Assembly: GCA_964496575.1 (NCBI GenBank) | Contig: CAZCAC010000079.1 | Location: forward strand, 1-39,881 | Direction of reading: 5' to 3' | DNA from: CAZCAC01 sp964496575 | Lineage (GTDB): Bacteria; Planctomycetota; UBA1135; GCA-002686595 | DNA length: 39,881 bases | Shown: positions 15,925 through 24,721 of the stretch, piece after piece | Layout of the letters: each line of letters opens with the position of its first letter | How positions within the stretch are numbered: position 1 is the stretch's first letter | Notes under the pieces: model-generated | Told to the model about the DNA's origin: nothing | Seen by the model: the letters and a program-made list of their open reading frames with translations, nothing else | The model's database searches: none | Position numbers and translations under genes: made by a program

Positions 15925-16818
15925 AAGTTCCTTGCTGACAAGCGGTGAGCGTTCCCGGGGGGCGGGATACGAATCGGTGATTGTAGGCATTTGAGGCCCG
16001 ATTGTGTAGCCCCGCGCGCCCTCCATCGAGGCCTTCGGACGCCGTCTCGCGGTGGTTCCAGCGCACCGCGAGCAGCAACAAGGTCAGGCCCAGGGTGGTT
16101 CGGACGGGGTGATCGATCCCCTGACGTAGGTACAAAAGGAGGCTTATTTCATCGCAACTGGCACTGATGTGAGAGCAGAGGATCGACCCCGCAGCGGTCA
16201 CGACGGAGGCGCAAAGCAGGGAAGATAAAATCCTGTAGATATTCACTTGGATTGCTCTTGGGCCTCCTTTGGTCTTCCCGGGGCTCGCGATCTCCCCGAT
16301 CGGGGATCACCCCGGACCGGGACGCGTCCCCACCCCGGCCGCGGGGGCAACCGACCACCCGGGGAGATCGACGGCCGGAGACGCCGGAGGTCACGCTCGA
16401 TCCGGCCCCGTCGGCTCGCCTCGTCCCGCCTCGAGAACGCCCCGACGATCCGGTCGCGGGTCCGCTCCCCGGAGCCCGTTGGTACAACTCCCGACCGACC
16501 TACGCACTCACCGGAAAGGGCGTACGAACTCGCCAGAAACGGCCCAAAAACGGCTCGCAACAGGACAAAAGCGGCCTGTTCCGTGTTCGTGCCAGATCGC
16601 TTGACACTGTTCGGGAAACGCTCCTAGACTCGCCGCCGCACGTTGGGCGGAAGGGGCGCGAGACCCCCCCCGAATCGGATCACCAGCGACCCGCGAGGCA
16701 GGAGCCGGAGCGGGCCCCGAGCGCCCCTCCTCCTGGGTCTGTCGTTCCCTCTTCCAGTCTGCCGCCCACGGTCTTGCGACCACCCCGCCCCGCCCCAGGT
16801 CCCGCGCTCCCGAATCGC
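15925..16818. other. Long leader and intergenic region before the nuo operon
   Basis: This 894-base gap separates the divergent radical-SAM-like gene and nuoA. Its left part (about 16090-16260) is noticeably richer in A and T than the surroundings. It contains a doubtful minus-strand frame from GTG 16246 whose first 65 codons encode two hydrophobic segments but which then overlaps the neighbouring gene. The middle (16270-16500) is very GC-rich and unassigned. A sigma70-like promoter lies at 16601-16630, leaving a ~180-base leader before nuoA. Confidence 0.5.
16601..16630 (+). promoter_or_regulatory. Sigma70-type promoter of the nuo operon
   Basis: TTGACA at 16601-16606 is a perfect -35 box. 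TAGACT at 16625-16630 follows after 18 bases and matches the -10 consensus at four of six positions. Initiation near 16637 would give a leader of about 180 bases. No other promoter-like sequence of comparable quality was seen between here and nuoN. Confidence 0.6.
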
Positions 16819-17319
<501 letters not shown>

Positions 17320-17350
17320 AGGCGGCCCGGTTCTTCAAAGGAAGCACCCC

Positions 17351-17851
17351 ATGGGAATCCTGGAGCACAAGTTCGAGGAGAACATCCTCACCACCAAGGT
17401 CGACTGGCTCTTGAACTGGTCGAAGTGCAACAGCATCTGGCCGCTCACCTTCGGCCTCGCCTGTTGCGCCATCGAGATGATGGCGGTCGGCGGCTCGCAC
17501 CACGACCTCGACCGCTTCGGCGCCGGCGCCTTCCGCGCCACGCCCCGCCAGGCGGACCTGATGATCGTGGCCGGCACGGTCAACTTCAAGATGGCCGAGC
17601 GCGTCAAGCGTCTCTACGACCAGATGCCGGGCCGCAAGTACGTGATGGCGATGGGCGCCTGCGCGACCGGCGGCGGCCCCTACTACAAGTACGGCTACTC
17701 GGTGGTGAAGGGCGTCGACCGCGTCGTTCCCGTCGACGTCTACATCGCCGGTTGCCCGCCGCGGCCGGAGGCGCTGCTGGAGGGCCTGATGGCCTTGCAG
17801 CGGCAGATCCGCGCCTCCGAAGTGATCCGCAAACCCGCCACACCCGCCTAG
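17351..17851 (+). CDS. nuoB: NADH-quinone oxidoreductase subunit B
   Basis: The 166-residue peripheral-arm subunit holds the terminal iron-sulfur cluster N2 that passes electrons to quinone. All four ligands are visible: the tandem Cys38-Cys39 in GLACCAIEMM, Cys104 in MGACATGGG, and Cys135 in AGCPPRPEALL. The RATPRQADLMIVAGTV and VPVDVYIAGCPPRP segments are canonical. The start has AAAGGAAG upstream. It lies 31 bases after nuoA and 10 bases before nuoC. Confidence 0.97.
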   Translation: MGILEHKFEENILTTKVDWLLNWSKCNSIWPLTFGLACCAIEMMAVGGSHHDLDRFGAGAFRATPRQADLMIVAGTVNFKMAERVKRLYDQMPGRKYVMAMGACATGGGPYYKYGYSVVKGVDRVVPVDVYIAGCPPRPEALLEGLMALQRQIRASEVIRKPATPA

Positions 17852-17861
17852 TGGAGACGCG

Positions 17862-18383
17862 ATGAACTTCCAGGGTATCTACGACCACCTCGAGGCCAAG
17901 GACGCGCCGGGACTCGTCGGAACGGAGGAGCCGCGCCCGAAGGACCCCGAGGACAAGAAGGACAAGGGACGGTTCGGCGACGCCTGCGTGATCGTCGAGG
18001 CGGCGCAGCTCCCCGAGTTCCTGGAGCTCTGCCGCGACGACGAGGCGCTCGCCTTCGAGGTCCTCGCCGATCTCTGCGGCGTCGACCCGGGCAAGGACGA
18101 CGAGGAGAACTTCTGGGTCGTCATCCAGCTCTTGTCGGTGGCCCAGCGGCACCGCTTCATGATCAAGACGAAGGTGCCGAAGGCCAGACCCGAGCTGCCG
18201 ACCTCGAGCACCGTCTACCGCGCCGCGCAGTGGCACGAGCGCGAGGCCGGTGAGATGTACGGCATCGTCTTCACCGGTCACCCCGACCCCCGGAACATCC
18301 TCCTGCCGGACGACTGGGAAGGCTTCCCGCTGCGCAAGGACTACGAGTTCCCCAAGGAGTACCACGGCATCTCCTGCGAGTAG
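17862..18383 (+). CDS. nuoC: NADH-quinone oxidoreductase subunit C
   Basis: The 173-residue peripheral-arm subunit is encoded as a separate protein, not fused to NuoD. The C-terminal half carries the signature WHEREAGEMYGIVFTGHPDPRNILLPDDWEG.PLRKDY, including the conserved ERE and HPD residues. The N-terminal half is less conserved and contains a charged Lys/Asp/Glu insertion (residues ~23-37). GGAGA precedes the ATG. It contacts NuoB and NuoD near the quinone site. Confidence 0.95.
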   Translation: MNFQGIYDHLEAKDAPGLVGTEEPRPKDPEDKKDKGRFGDACVIVEAAQLPEFLELCRDDEALAFEVLADLCGVDPGKDDEENFWVVIQLLSVAQRHRFMIKTKVPKARPELPTSSTVYRAAQWHEREAGEMYGIVFTGHPDPRNILLPDDWEGFPLRKDYEFPKEYHGISCE

Positions 18384-18438
18384 CTGCCGCGCCAACGCAC
18401 TGATCAGGAACCGCTGAGAACAGACACGGATCCCTCGC

Positions 18439-19644
18439 ATGGCCAACGACCCCAATTCCTCCGTCAGGTTCCACCCCGAGTACCGCACCCTTCCGGGCGG
18501 CGAGCGGGAGTACATGATGGACGTGCGCACCGCGGACCTGGAGATCAACATGGGTCCCCAGCACCCCGCGACGCACGGCGTGATGAAGATCCTCATCCGA
18601 ACCGACGGAGAGGTCGTCACCGCCGCCCAGCCGCATCTGGGCTTCCTGCACCGCTGCGCGGAGAAGATCGGCGAGAGCGTCGACTGGATGCAGTACCTGC
18701 CGTACACCGACCGGTACGACTACCTGGCGTCGATGAACAACAACCTGGGCTACTCGATGGCGGTCGAGAAGGTCCTGGACATCGAGATCCCGCGGCGCGC
18801 GACGATGCTGCGGATGATCTGCGCGGAGCTGAACCGGATCGCCTCGCACCTGGTCGCGTTCTGCACCTACGGGATCGACATGGGGGCGTTCACGCCCTTC
18901 CTGTACTGCTTCCGTGAACGGGAGTGGATCCTGCTCTTGTTCGAGAAGATCTGCGGAGCGCGGCTGACCTACAGCTACCTGCGGATCGGCGGCGTCTTCA
19001 ACGACGCGCCTCCCGGCTGGTTGAAAGAGGTCGGCCACTTCTGCGATGTCTTCGAGGAGAAGTGGAAGGACTACCGCGACCTGCTCCTCCTGAACCACAT
19101 CTTCGTCAAGCGCACCGCGGACGTCGGTGTGATCACCCGCCAGCAGGCACTCGACTTCGCGCTGATCGGACCGATGATGCGTGGTTCGGGGATCGACTTC
19201 GACCTGCGTCGCGACATCCCGTACCTCTTGTACGGCGAAGCGTACGAGGACGGCGCGTACAAGATCCCGGTTGGCAAGGGCGAGATGGGACAGGTCGGTG
19301 ACTGCTGGGACCGGACCTGGGTCCGCGTCAACGAGATGATGGAATCGATCGCCATCGTCCGCTGGTGCCTGGAGAACATCGAAGAGGGTCCGGTGATGGG
19401 CGAGATCGGCAAAGTCCTCAAGGTGCCGCCGGGCGAAGCCTACGTGGGGATCGAGAACCCGCGCGGCGAGCTGGGGCACTACGTGATCTCGAATGGCGGC
19501 AAGATCGCCGTGCGCTGCCGCGTGCGAGGCCCGTCCTTCTGCAACCTCGCCATCCTGGAAGACATCATGCCGGGGACCTTCCTGGCGGATGCCGTGGCCA
19601 TCATCGGTGCGACCGACGTCGTGATCGGGGAGACCGACCGGTGA
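18439..19644 (+). CDS. nuoD: NADH-quinone oxidoreductase subunit D
   Basis: The 401-residue protein is the 49-kDa-type subunit that forms the quinone-binding site with NuoB. Visible motifs are INMGPQHPATHGVMK (~36-50) with the two quinone-site histidines, PHLGFLHRCAEKIGE, YDYLASMNNNLGYSMAVE, and a C-terminal DVVIGETDR. The residue after HR in the third motif is Cys where Gly or Thr is more usual. There is no clear Shine-Dalgarno in the 55-base gap after nuoC. In complete operons nuoE, nuoF and nuoG normally follow; here the next gene is nuoH after a 97-base gap containing an inverted repeat. Confidence 0.97.
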   Translation: MANDPNSSVRFHPEYRTLPGGEREYMMDVRTADLEINMGPQHPATHGVMKILIRTDGEVVTAAQPHLGFLHRCAEKIGESVDWMQYLPYTDRYDYLASMNNNLGYSMAVEKVLDIEIPRRATMLRMICAELNRIASHLVAFCTYGIDMGAFTPFLYCFREREWILLLFEKICGARLTYSYLRIGGVFNDAPPGWLKEVGHFCDVFEEKWKDYRDLLLLNHIFVKRTADVGVITRQQALDFALIGPMMRGSGIDFDLRRDIPYLLYGEAYEDGAYKIPVGKGEMGQVGDCWDRTWVRVNEMMESIAIVRWCLENIEEGPVMGEIGKVLKVPPGEAYVGIENPRGELGHYVISNGGKIAVRCRVRGPSFCNLAILEDIMPGTFLADAVAIIGATDVVIGETDR

Positions 19645-19677
19645 GAGCTCATGGATGGATCCATAGTACGAGCTCTC
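19643..19677. repeat. Nested inverted repeat after nuoD
   Basis: GAGAGCTC at 19643-19650 pairs perfectly with GAGCTCTC at 19670-19677. The 19-base interval contains a second palindrome, ATGGATCCAT (19655-19664). The repeat begins within the nuoD stop codon. A third palindrome, TTTCCGGAAA, lies ~15 bases before nuoH. No T-run follows, so it is more likely an mRNA processing or stability element, or a recombination scar, than a terminator. Confidence 0.6.
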
Positions 19678-19741
19678 AGATGCCTTCTGCACGGCCGCAC
19701 GGGCGACCGTCGCATGAACTCTTTCCGGAAAAAACAGACTC

Positions 19742-20893
19742 ATGTGGATTGGGCAGAGTGAAGCACCTGTAGAAGCGACCCAGGAGACCGCGGAGGGGGG
19801 GAACCTCACCCTCACGTGGCTCACGGAGATCGCTCCCGAGTCGTGGCCCGGCTGGCTGTTGCCGTTGATCGCGGCGACGGTCAGCGTGGTGATCGTCATC
19901 GCGATCGTCGCCGTCCTCGCGCTGGTCGCCACCTGGCTGGAACGGAAGGTCTCCGGGCACATGCAGAACCGGTACGGCCCGATGTACGCCGGCGGCTGGC
20001 ACGGCTGGCTGCAGCCGATTGCCGACGGCCTGAAGCTGTTCCAGAAGGAGGACATCATCGGCAGCGGCACCGACAAGGTGCTCTTCATGATGGCGCCGGG
20101 CCTCGTGATCGCCGCCATCTTCGGCGCATTCGTGGCGATGCCGCTCGCCCCCGACTTCTTCTTCGCCGACATCCACATGGGGGTGTTCTTCATCCTCGGG
20201 ATGTCCTCCTTGACCACCATCGGCGTGGTCATGGCGGGTTGGGCGTCGAACTCGAAGTGGTCGCTGTACGGCGCGATGCGGGAAGCGGCCCAGGTGGTCG
20301 CCTACGAGATCCCGCTGGGCCTGTCCCTGATGGTGCCGCTGATGGTCGCCGGGACGTTCAGCCTGATCGAAGCGAGCGCCGGGCAGTCGGGTTGGTACGG
20401 GATGCACTGGTACATCTTCCAGAACCCGTTCGTCGCGCCGGCCTTCCTCCTCTACATCGTCGCCGTGCTGGCCGAGACCAAGCGCGCGCCCTTCGACCTG
20501 CCGGAGACCGAATCGGAGCTGGTCGCCGGTTTCCTGACCGAGTACTCGGGTCTGCGCTGGTCCTTCTTCTTCATGGAGGAGTACGCGGCGATGTACCTGA
20601 TGAGCCTGGTCGGTGCGGTCTTCTTCCTCGGCGGCTTCGAGAGCCCCTTCACCGCGATGTCGAGGGACGCTTTCGGCGACGGGCACCTCGTCACCAACGT
20701 GGTCGCAGCGCTCACGTTGATCGCGAAATCGATGGCCGGCATTCTCCTGATGATGTGGATCCGCTGGACCCTACCCCGTCCCCGAATCGATCAAGTGATG
20801 ACGGTCGGATACAAATACCTGACCCCGCTCGCGCTCGTTTGCGTGATCGGTGCCGCCGCGTTCGAAGGCCTCTGGCAGGCTCTGCTCGGTTGA
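19742..20893 (+). CDS. nuoH: NADH-quinone oxidoreductase subunit H
   Basis: The 383-residue membrane subunit connects the quinone site to the proton-pumping arm, with about eight to nine transmembrane helices. Diagnostic segments are WLERKVSGHMQNRYGPMYAGGWHGWLQPIADGLKL and the acidic loop AETKRAPFDLPETESELVAGFLTEYSG..W..FF.EEY. The first ~25 residues form a polar N-terminal extension rich in Glu and Thr before the first helix. No strong Shine-Dalgarno precedes the ATG. Confidence 0.95.
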   Translation: MWIGQSEAPVEATQETAEGGNLTLTWLTEIAPESWPGWLLPLIAATVSVVIVIAIVAVLALVATWLERKVSGHMQNRYGPMYAGGWHGWLQPIADGLKLFQKEDIIGSGTDKVLFMMAPGLVIAAIFGAFVAMPLAPDFFFADIHMGVFFILGMSSLTTIGVVMAGWASNSKWSLYGAMREAAQVVAYEIPLGLSLMVPLMVAGTFSLIEASAGQSGWYGMHWYIFQNPFVAPAFLLYIVAVLAETKRAPFDLPETESELVAGFLTEYSGLRWSFFFMEEYAAMYLMSLVGAVFFLGGFESPFTAMSRDAFGDGHLVTNVVAALTLIAKSMAGILLMMWIRWTLPRPRIDQVMTVGYKYLTPLALVCVIGAAAFEGLWQALLG

Positions 20894-20910
20894 GCTGGAG
20901 GTTGATTCGG

Positions 20911-21573
20911 ATGCAGACGAAAACGCCGACGACGATAGGCAAGTACTTCAAGAACATCTGGGACACCCTTTTCAGCACGGCGGTCGGGATGCGGATCACC
21001 GCTCGGCACTTCTTCCAGAAGCCGATCACGGTGCAGTATCCCGACGAGGTGTTGCCGATCCCGGATCGCTTCCGCGGGGTGCACTACCTCGAGCAGGAGA
21101 AGTGCATCGACTGCCTCGCTTGCGCCCGTGCCTGCCCGATCGACTGCATCGAGATGGATGCGGTCCGGCACGGCAAGGAGCTGGAGTGGGTCAAGTTCAC
21201 GGTCGACTACAACAAGTGCATGTTCTGCGAGCTGTGCGTCTACCCCTGCCCGAAGGACTGCATCCACATGGGCAAGGAGTTCGCCTTCGTGGTCACCGAT
21301 CGCAAGGACCTGGTGCACGACCTGCTCTCCTACCGGGGCATGGACCGCGAGGCGCGGGTCCGCATGAAGGAAGCGGAGAAGAAGAAGAAGGCCAAGGCCG
21401 CCGCCAAGAAGGCCAAGGAAGAGGCGGAGGCCAAGAAGGCTGCCGAGGAAGGCGGTGAGGCGGAGAAGGGCGAGAAGCCCGCCGCGAAGCCGAAGGCCGA
21501 GAAGAAGAAGCCCGATGCTGAGAAGAAGGGCGACGCCGAGAAGAAGGACGAAGGGGGTGAAAAGGATGCGTGA
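20911..21573 (+). CDS. nuoI: NADH-quinone oxidoreductase subunit I with Lys/Ala/Glu-rich tail
   Basis: This subunit carries two [4Fe-4S] clusters (N6a, N6b) that feed cluster N2. Two ferredoxin motifs are visible: Cys65, 68, 71, 75 (CIDCLACARACP) and Cys103, 106, 109, 113 (CMFCELCVYPCP). The conserved domain ends near residue 150. It is followed by about 68 residues made almost only of Lys, Ala, Glu, Gly and Pro, which the ~150-180-residue family normally lacks. GGAGG stands nine bases before the ATG. The gene overlaps nuoJ by eight bases. In a complex without NuoEFG, this is the natural end of the electron-input wire. Confidence 0.95.
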   Translation: MQTKTPTTIGKYFKNIWDTLFSTAVGMRITARHFFQKPITVQYPDEVLPIPDRFRGVHYLEQEKCIDCLACARACPIDCIEMDAVRHGKELEWVKFTVDYNKCMFCELCVYPCPKDCIHMGKEFAFVVTDRKDLVHDLLSYRGMDREARVRMKEAEKKKKAKAAAKKAKEEAEAKKAAEEGGEAEKGEKPAAKPKAEKKKPDAEKKGDAEKKDEGGEKDA

Positions 21574-22171
21574 TCTCCAGAAACCCTTCTACGCGGTGCA
21601 GTTCCTGCTCTGCGTGGCGCTGATCGGCTGGGGGATGTCGAAGGCCGGTGGACCGGGCGCGGCCTTCGGGCTCTTCGCCTGGATGACCCTGGGGGGCTCC
21701 CTGATGTGCATCTGGGAGCGCTCGGTGGTACGCAGCGCCTTCTGCCTGATGTCGACCTTCTGCGGCGTGGCGGGGCTCTTCATCCTGCTCGGCGCGGACT
21801 TCGTCGGCATGGCGCAGATCCTGATCTACGTCGGCGGCATCCTCGCCCTCCTGCTCTTCGGCGTGATGCTCGCGCCACCGGACATGACCGAGCGCAAGCT
21901 GTCACGCCTCTTCGGCGCCCTGGTGCTGCTCGGTGGAGCGGTCGCCTGGGTCGCCGTGAAGGTCTCCGGCACGGCCGAGTGGGCCGTGGCCGAAGGGGAG
22001 CTTCCTCCGCCCGAGAGCAAGGTCGAGGAGATCGGCATCGGTTTCCTCGCGCCCGACCAGTACGTGGTCGCCTTCGAGCTCGCCGCGGTGCTCCTGACGG
22101 TCGCCTTGGTCGGCGCCGTCTACATCGCTCGCCGCAAGGTCTCCGACTTCCAGCAGGAGGAACAAGCCTGA
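21566..22171 (+). CDS. nuoJ: NADH-quinone oxidoreductase subunit J
   Basis: The 201-residue membrane subunit has five predicted helices. The key segment is VGMAQILIYVGGILALLLFGVML, containing the conserved YVGG/pi-bulge helix involved in coupling. The start at 21566 lies inside the end of nuoI (8-base overlap), with AAAGG directly upstream. The loop between helices 4 and 5 is acidic (GELPPPESKVEEIG). It ends in TGATG with nuoK. Confidence 0.93.
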   Translation: MRDLQKPFYAVQFLLCVALIGWGMSKAGGPGAAFGLFAWMTLGGSLMCIWERSVVRSAFCLMSTFCGVAGLFILLGADFVGMAQILIYVGGILALLLFGVMLAPPDMTERKLSRLFGALVLLGGAVAWVAVKVSGTAEWAVAEGELPPPESKVEEIGIGFLAPDQYVVAFELAAVLLTVALVGAVYIARRKVSDFQQEEQA

Positions 22172-22473
22172 TGGGTCTCGACGCCTACATCGCCGTCTCC
22201 GCCGCCCTGTTCGTGATCGGGGTGGTAGCCATCGTGGCCCGGCGCAACATCCTCTACGTGCTGTTCGGGATCGAGATGATCCTGAACGCGGCCAACATCA
22301 ACTTCGTCGCCTTCAATCGTTTCAACGGAGACGGGCTGGAGGGGCGGATGTTCGCGATCTTCGTGATCATCCTGGCGGCGGCGGAAGCCGCGGTGGCGCT
22401 GGCCATCGTGCTCAACGTCTACCACCTGTTCAGTACCACCAAACCCGGCGATGTCGACCTCCTCAGGGAGTAA
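22171..22473 (+). CDS. nuoK: NADH-quinone oxidoreductase subunit K
   Basis: The 100-residue membrane subunit, the usual length for the family, has three helices. Conserved acidic residues are visible in helix 2 (FGIEMILNAANINFVAF) and helix 3 (IILAAAEAAVALAIVL); in complex I these glutamates are on the proton path. Its ATG shares one base with the nuoJ stop, and AGGAGG lies upstream within nuoJ. Confidence 0.96.
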   Translation: MGLDAYIAVSAALFVIGVVAIVARRNILYVLFGIEMILNAANINFVAFNRFNGDGLEGRMFAIFVIILAAAEAAVALAIVLNVYHLFSTTKPGDVDLLRE

Positions 22474-22490
22474 CCGAGAGACCCTAGCGA

Positions 22491-24683
22491 ATGGAATTCC
22501 TCGAGTTCGATCCCACCAGCGACTTCAAGATCCTGCTGGCGATCCCGCTGATCCCGCTGGTCGGCTACGTCATCCAGATCTTCTTCGGGCGGTTCCTGCC
22601 GCGGAAGGGGGACTGGCTGCTGACCGGTGGCCTGTTCGTGACCATGTGCCTGATCCTGTACATGGTCGCCAAGGCGATCTACGCGGCGTACGAAGGTGAG
22701 CCGTTCTTCCACGAATCCGTCGACCACGGCATCAGCTGGGCGTGGTTCTTCCAGAGCGCTCTGCCGGCCGATTCCTCGCTCAACCTGAATGCGGGGATCC
22801 TGTTCGACCCGATCGGCGCGGGGATGCTGGCGGTGGTCGGCGTGGTCTCCTTCTGCGTGCACCTGTTCTCGATCGGGTACATGAAGGGGGACCGGCGATA
22901 TCACATCTTCTTCGCCAACATCAGCCTGTTCACGACGGCGATGTTGATCCTGGTGCTCAGCGACAACATCCTCTTCCTGTTCATCTTCTGGGAGGTGATG
23001 GGTCTGATGAGCTACCTGCTCATCGGCCACTTCAGCCACGATCCGGACCACCCGCGGCAGCTGTTCGCGACGAAGGCCTGCAAGAAGGCCTTCATGACCA
23101 CGCGGATCGGGGATGTCCTGCTGCTGATCGGGATCATCCTCTTCTACAACCACTTCCACACGTTCAACTTCACCGAGCTGTGGGCGGCGACGACCGAAGC
23201 GGTGAAGAGCAACCCCGAAGGTTGGGGTGGTGAGAACAGCTGGATGACCTGGGCCGGCCTCTGCATCCTCGGCGGCACGATCGGCAAATCGGCGCAGTTC
23301 CCGCTGCACATCTGGCTCCCCGACGCGATGGAAGGTCCGACCGGCGTGTCGGCGATGATCCACGCGGCGACGATGGTCTCGGCGGGGGTCTTCCTGCTCG
23401 GGCGCTGCTACCCGCTATTCTCCCCCGACGCCCTCGTCTACGTGACCGCGTTCGGCGCCTTCACCGCGATCTTCGCGGCGACGATCGGGATGACGGTGTA
23501 CGACATCAAGGGGGTGCTCGCCTACTCGACGATCAGCCAGCTGGGCTTCATGGTCGCGGCGGTCGGCTGCGGAGGACTGGGCGTCGTGGCGGGGATGTTC
23601 CACATGGTCACCCACGGCTTCTTCAAGGGCGGCCTCTTCCTCTGCTCCGGCGCGGTGATCCACGGCTGCCACCACGAGCAGGACATGCGCAAGATGGGGG
23701 GCTTGTGGCGGAAGATGCCGATCACCTTCGTCTGCATGACCATCTGCACCCTGGCGATCGCGGGGATTCCGCTCTTCGCCGGCTTCTACTCGAAGGACAA
23801 GATCATCCAGGCGGCGATGATGGCCGGCGAAATGACGCCCTCCTGGGCGGTGACGTTCGCCTCCTGGGCCCTGCCGGCGGCCGCCGCGATCACGGCGTTC
23901 TACATGTTCCGCCTGATCTTCATGACCTTCGCCGGCAAGACCCGCGACCACCACGTCGAGGAGCACGCGCAGGAGCCGCCCTGGACGATCACAACGTCGA
24001 TCTCGATCCTGGCCGTCGCCGCGCTGTTCAGCGGGCACTTCTACCTGGGTGGCGACCTCCTGGCGAGTCACGGGACCTGGTTCGACCAGGTGGCCTTCGA
24101 GCAGCTCGCGGACGGGCACAGCAACTACACCAGCCTGGCCGCGTTCTACCCCGGCATCGAGCTGCAGAGCAGCTACGTAATGGCCGGTGCGGACGTCGCC
24201 CACGTCGGCGAGGTCGCCCACCACGCCCACGGCTCGGCGCTGACTACCTCGCTGATCGTGGCTATGGCCGGCATCCTGCTCGCCGCGATCATCTACCTCT
24301 GGCGCCTGATCGACCCGGCGAAGATCACCGGCGCGCTCGGTCCGGTGTACCGAACCGTCTATCACAAGTACTACATCGACGAGTTCGCCGAGGCGACCTT
24401 CATCAAGGGCTCGGTCGCGATGTCGAAGCTCCTGAAGTGGTTCGACGAGAACATCATCGACGGGCTGGTCAACCTGGTCGGGCGGGTCAACAAGACCGCC
24501 GGCTTCTTCGCCGCCTGGTTCGACAAGACCTTCGTCGACGGCGCCGTCAACGGTGCCGCGGCCCTGTCGCAGGCGTTTGGCGCGGCCTTCCGCACCCTGC
24601 AGACGGGCCGCATCCAGCAGTACGCCTCCTTCGCCATCGGCGGCGCCCTGATCGCCGCCGTCTGGCTGATCCTCTCCTCCTGA
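22491..24683 (+). CDS. nuoL: NADH-quinone oxidoreductase subunit L
   Basis: The 730-residue antiporter-like proton-pumping subunit sits at the distal end of the membrane arm. Canonical segments include FWEVMGLMSYLLIGH, KSAQFPLHIWLPDAMEGPTGVSAMIHAATMV, AYSTISQLGFM and HGFFKGGLFLCSGAVIH, with the pumping Lys and Glu residues. The C-terminal part includes YHKYYIDEFAEATF and a final helix, consistent with the long lateral helix. The length is greater than the ~610-660 typical of many bacteria, mainly through an insertion around residues 500-600 rich in His and Ala. Confidence 0.96.
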   Translation: MEFLEFDPTSDFKILLAIPLIPLVGYVIQIFFGRFLPRKGDWLLTGGLFVTMCLILYMVAKAIYAAYEGEPFFHESVDHGISWAWFFQSALPADSSLNLNAGILFDPIGAGMLAVVGVVSFCVHLFSIGYMKGDRRYHIFFANISLFTTAMLILVLSDNILFLFIFWEVMGLMSYLLIGHFSHDPDHPRQLFATKACKKAFMTTRIGDVLLLIGIILFYNHFHTFNFTELWAATTEAVKSNPEGWGGENSWMTWAGLCILGGTIGKSAQFPLHIWLPDAMEGPTGVSAMIHAATMVSAGVFLLGRCYPLFSPDALVYVTAFGAFTAIFAATIGMTVYDIKGVLAYSTISQLGFMVAAVGCGGLGVVAGMFHMVTHGFFKGGLFLCSGAVIHGCHHEQDMRKMGGLWRKMPITFVCMTICTLAIAGIPLFAGFYSKDKIIQAAMMAGEMTPSWAVTFASWALPAAAAITAFYMFRLIFMTFAGKTRDHHVEEHAQEPPWTITTSISILAVAALFSGHFYLGGDLLASHGTWFDQVAFEQLADGHSNYTSLAAFYPGIELQSSYVMAGADVAHVGEVAHHAHGSALTTSLIVAMAGILLAAIIYLWRLIDPAKITGALGPVYRTVYHKYYIDEFAEATFIKGSVAMSKLLKWFDENIIDGLVNLVGRVNKTAGFFAAWFDKTFVDGAVNGAAALSQAFGAAFRTLQTGRIQQYASFAIGGALIAAVWLILSS

Positions 24684-24721
24684 CGCTCCGAATCCCTTTC
24701 GATCCCGCTCCCTAGCTAGAG

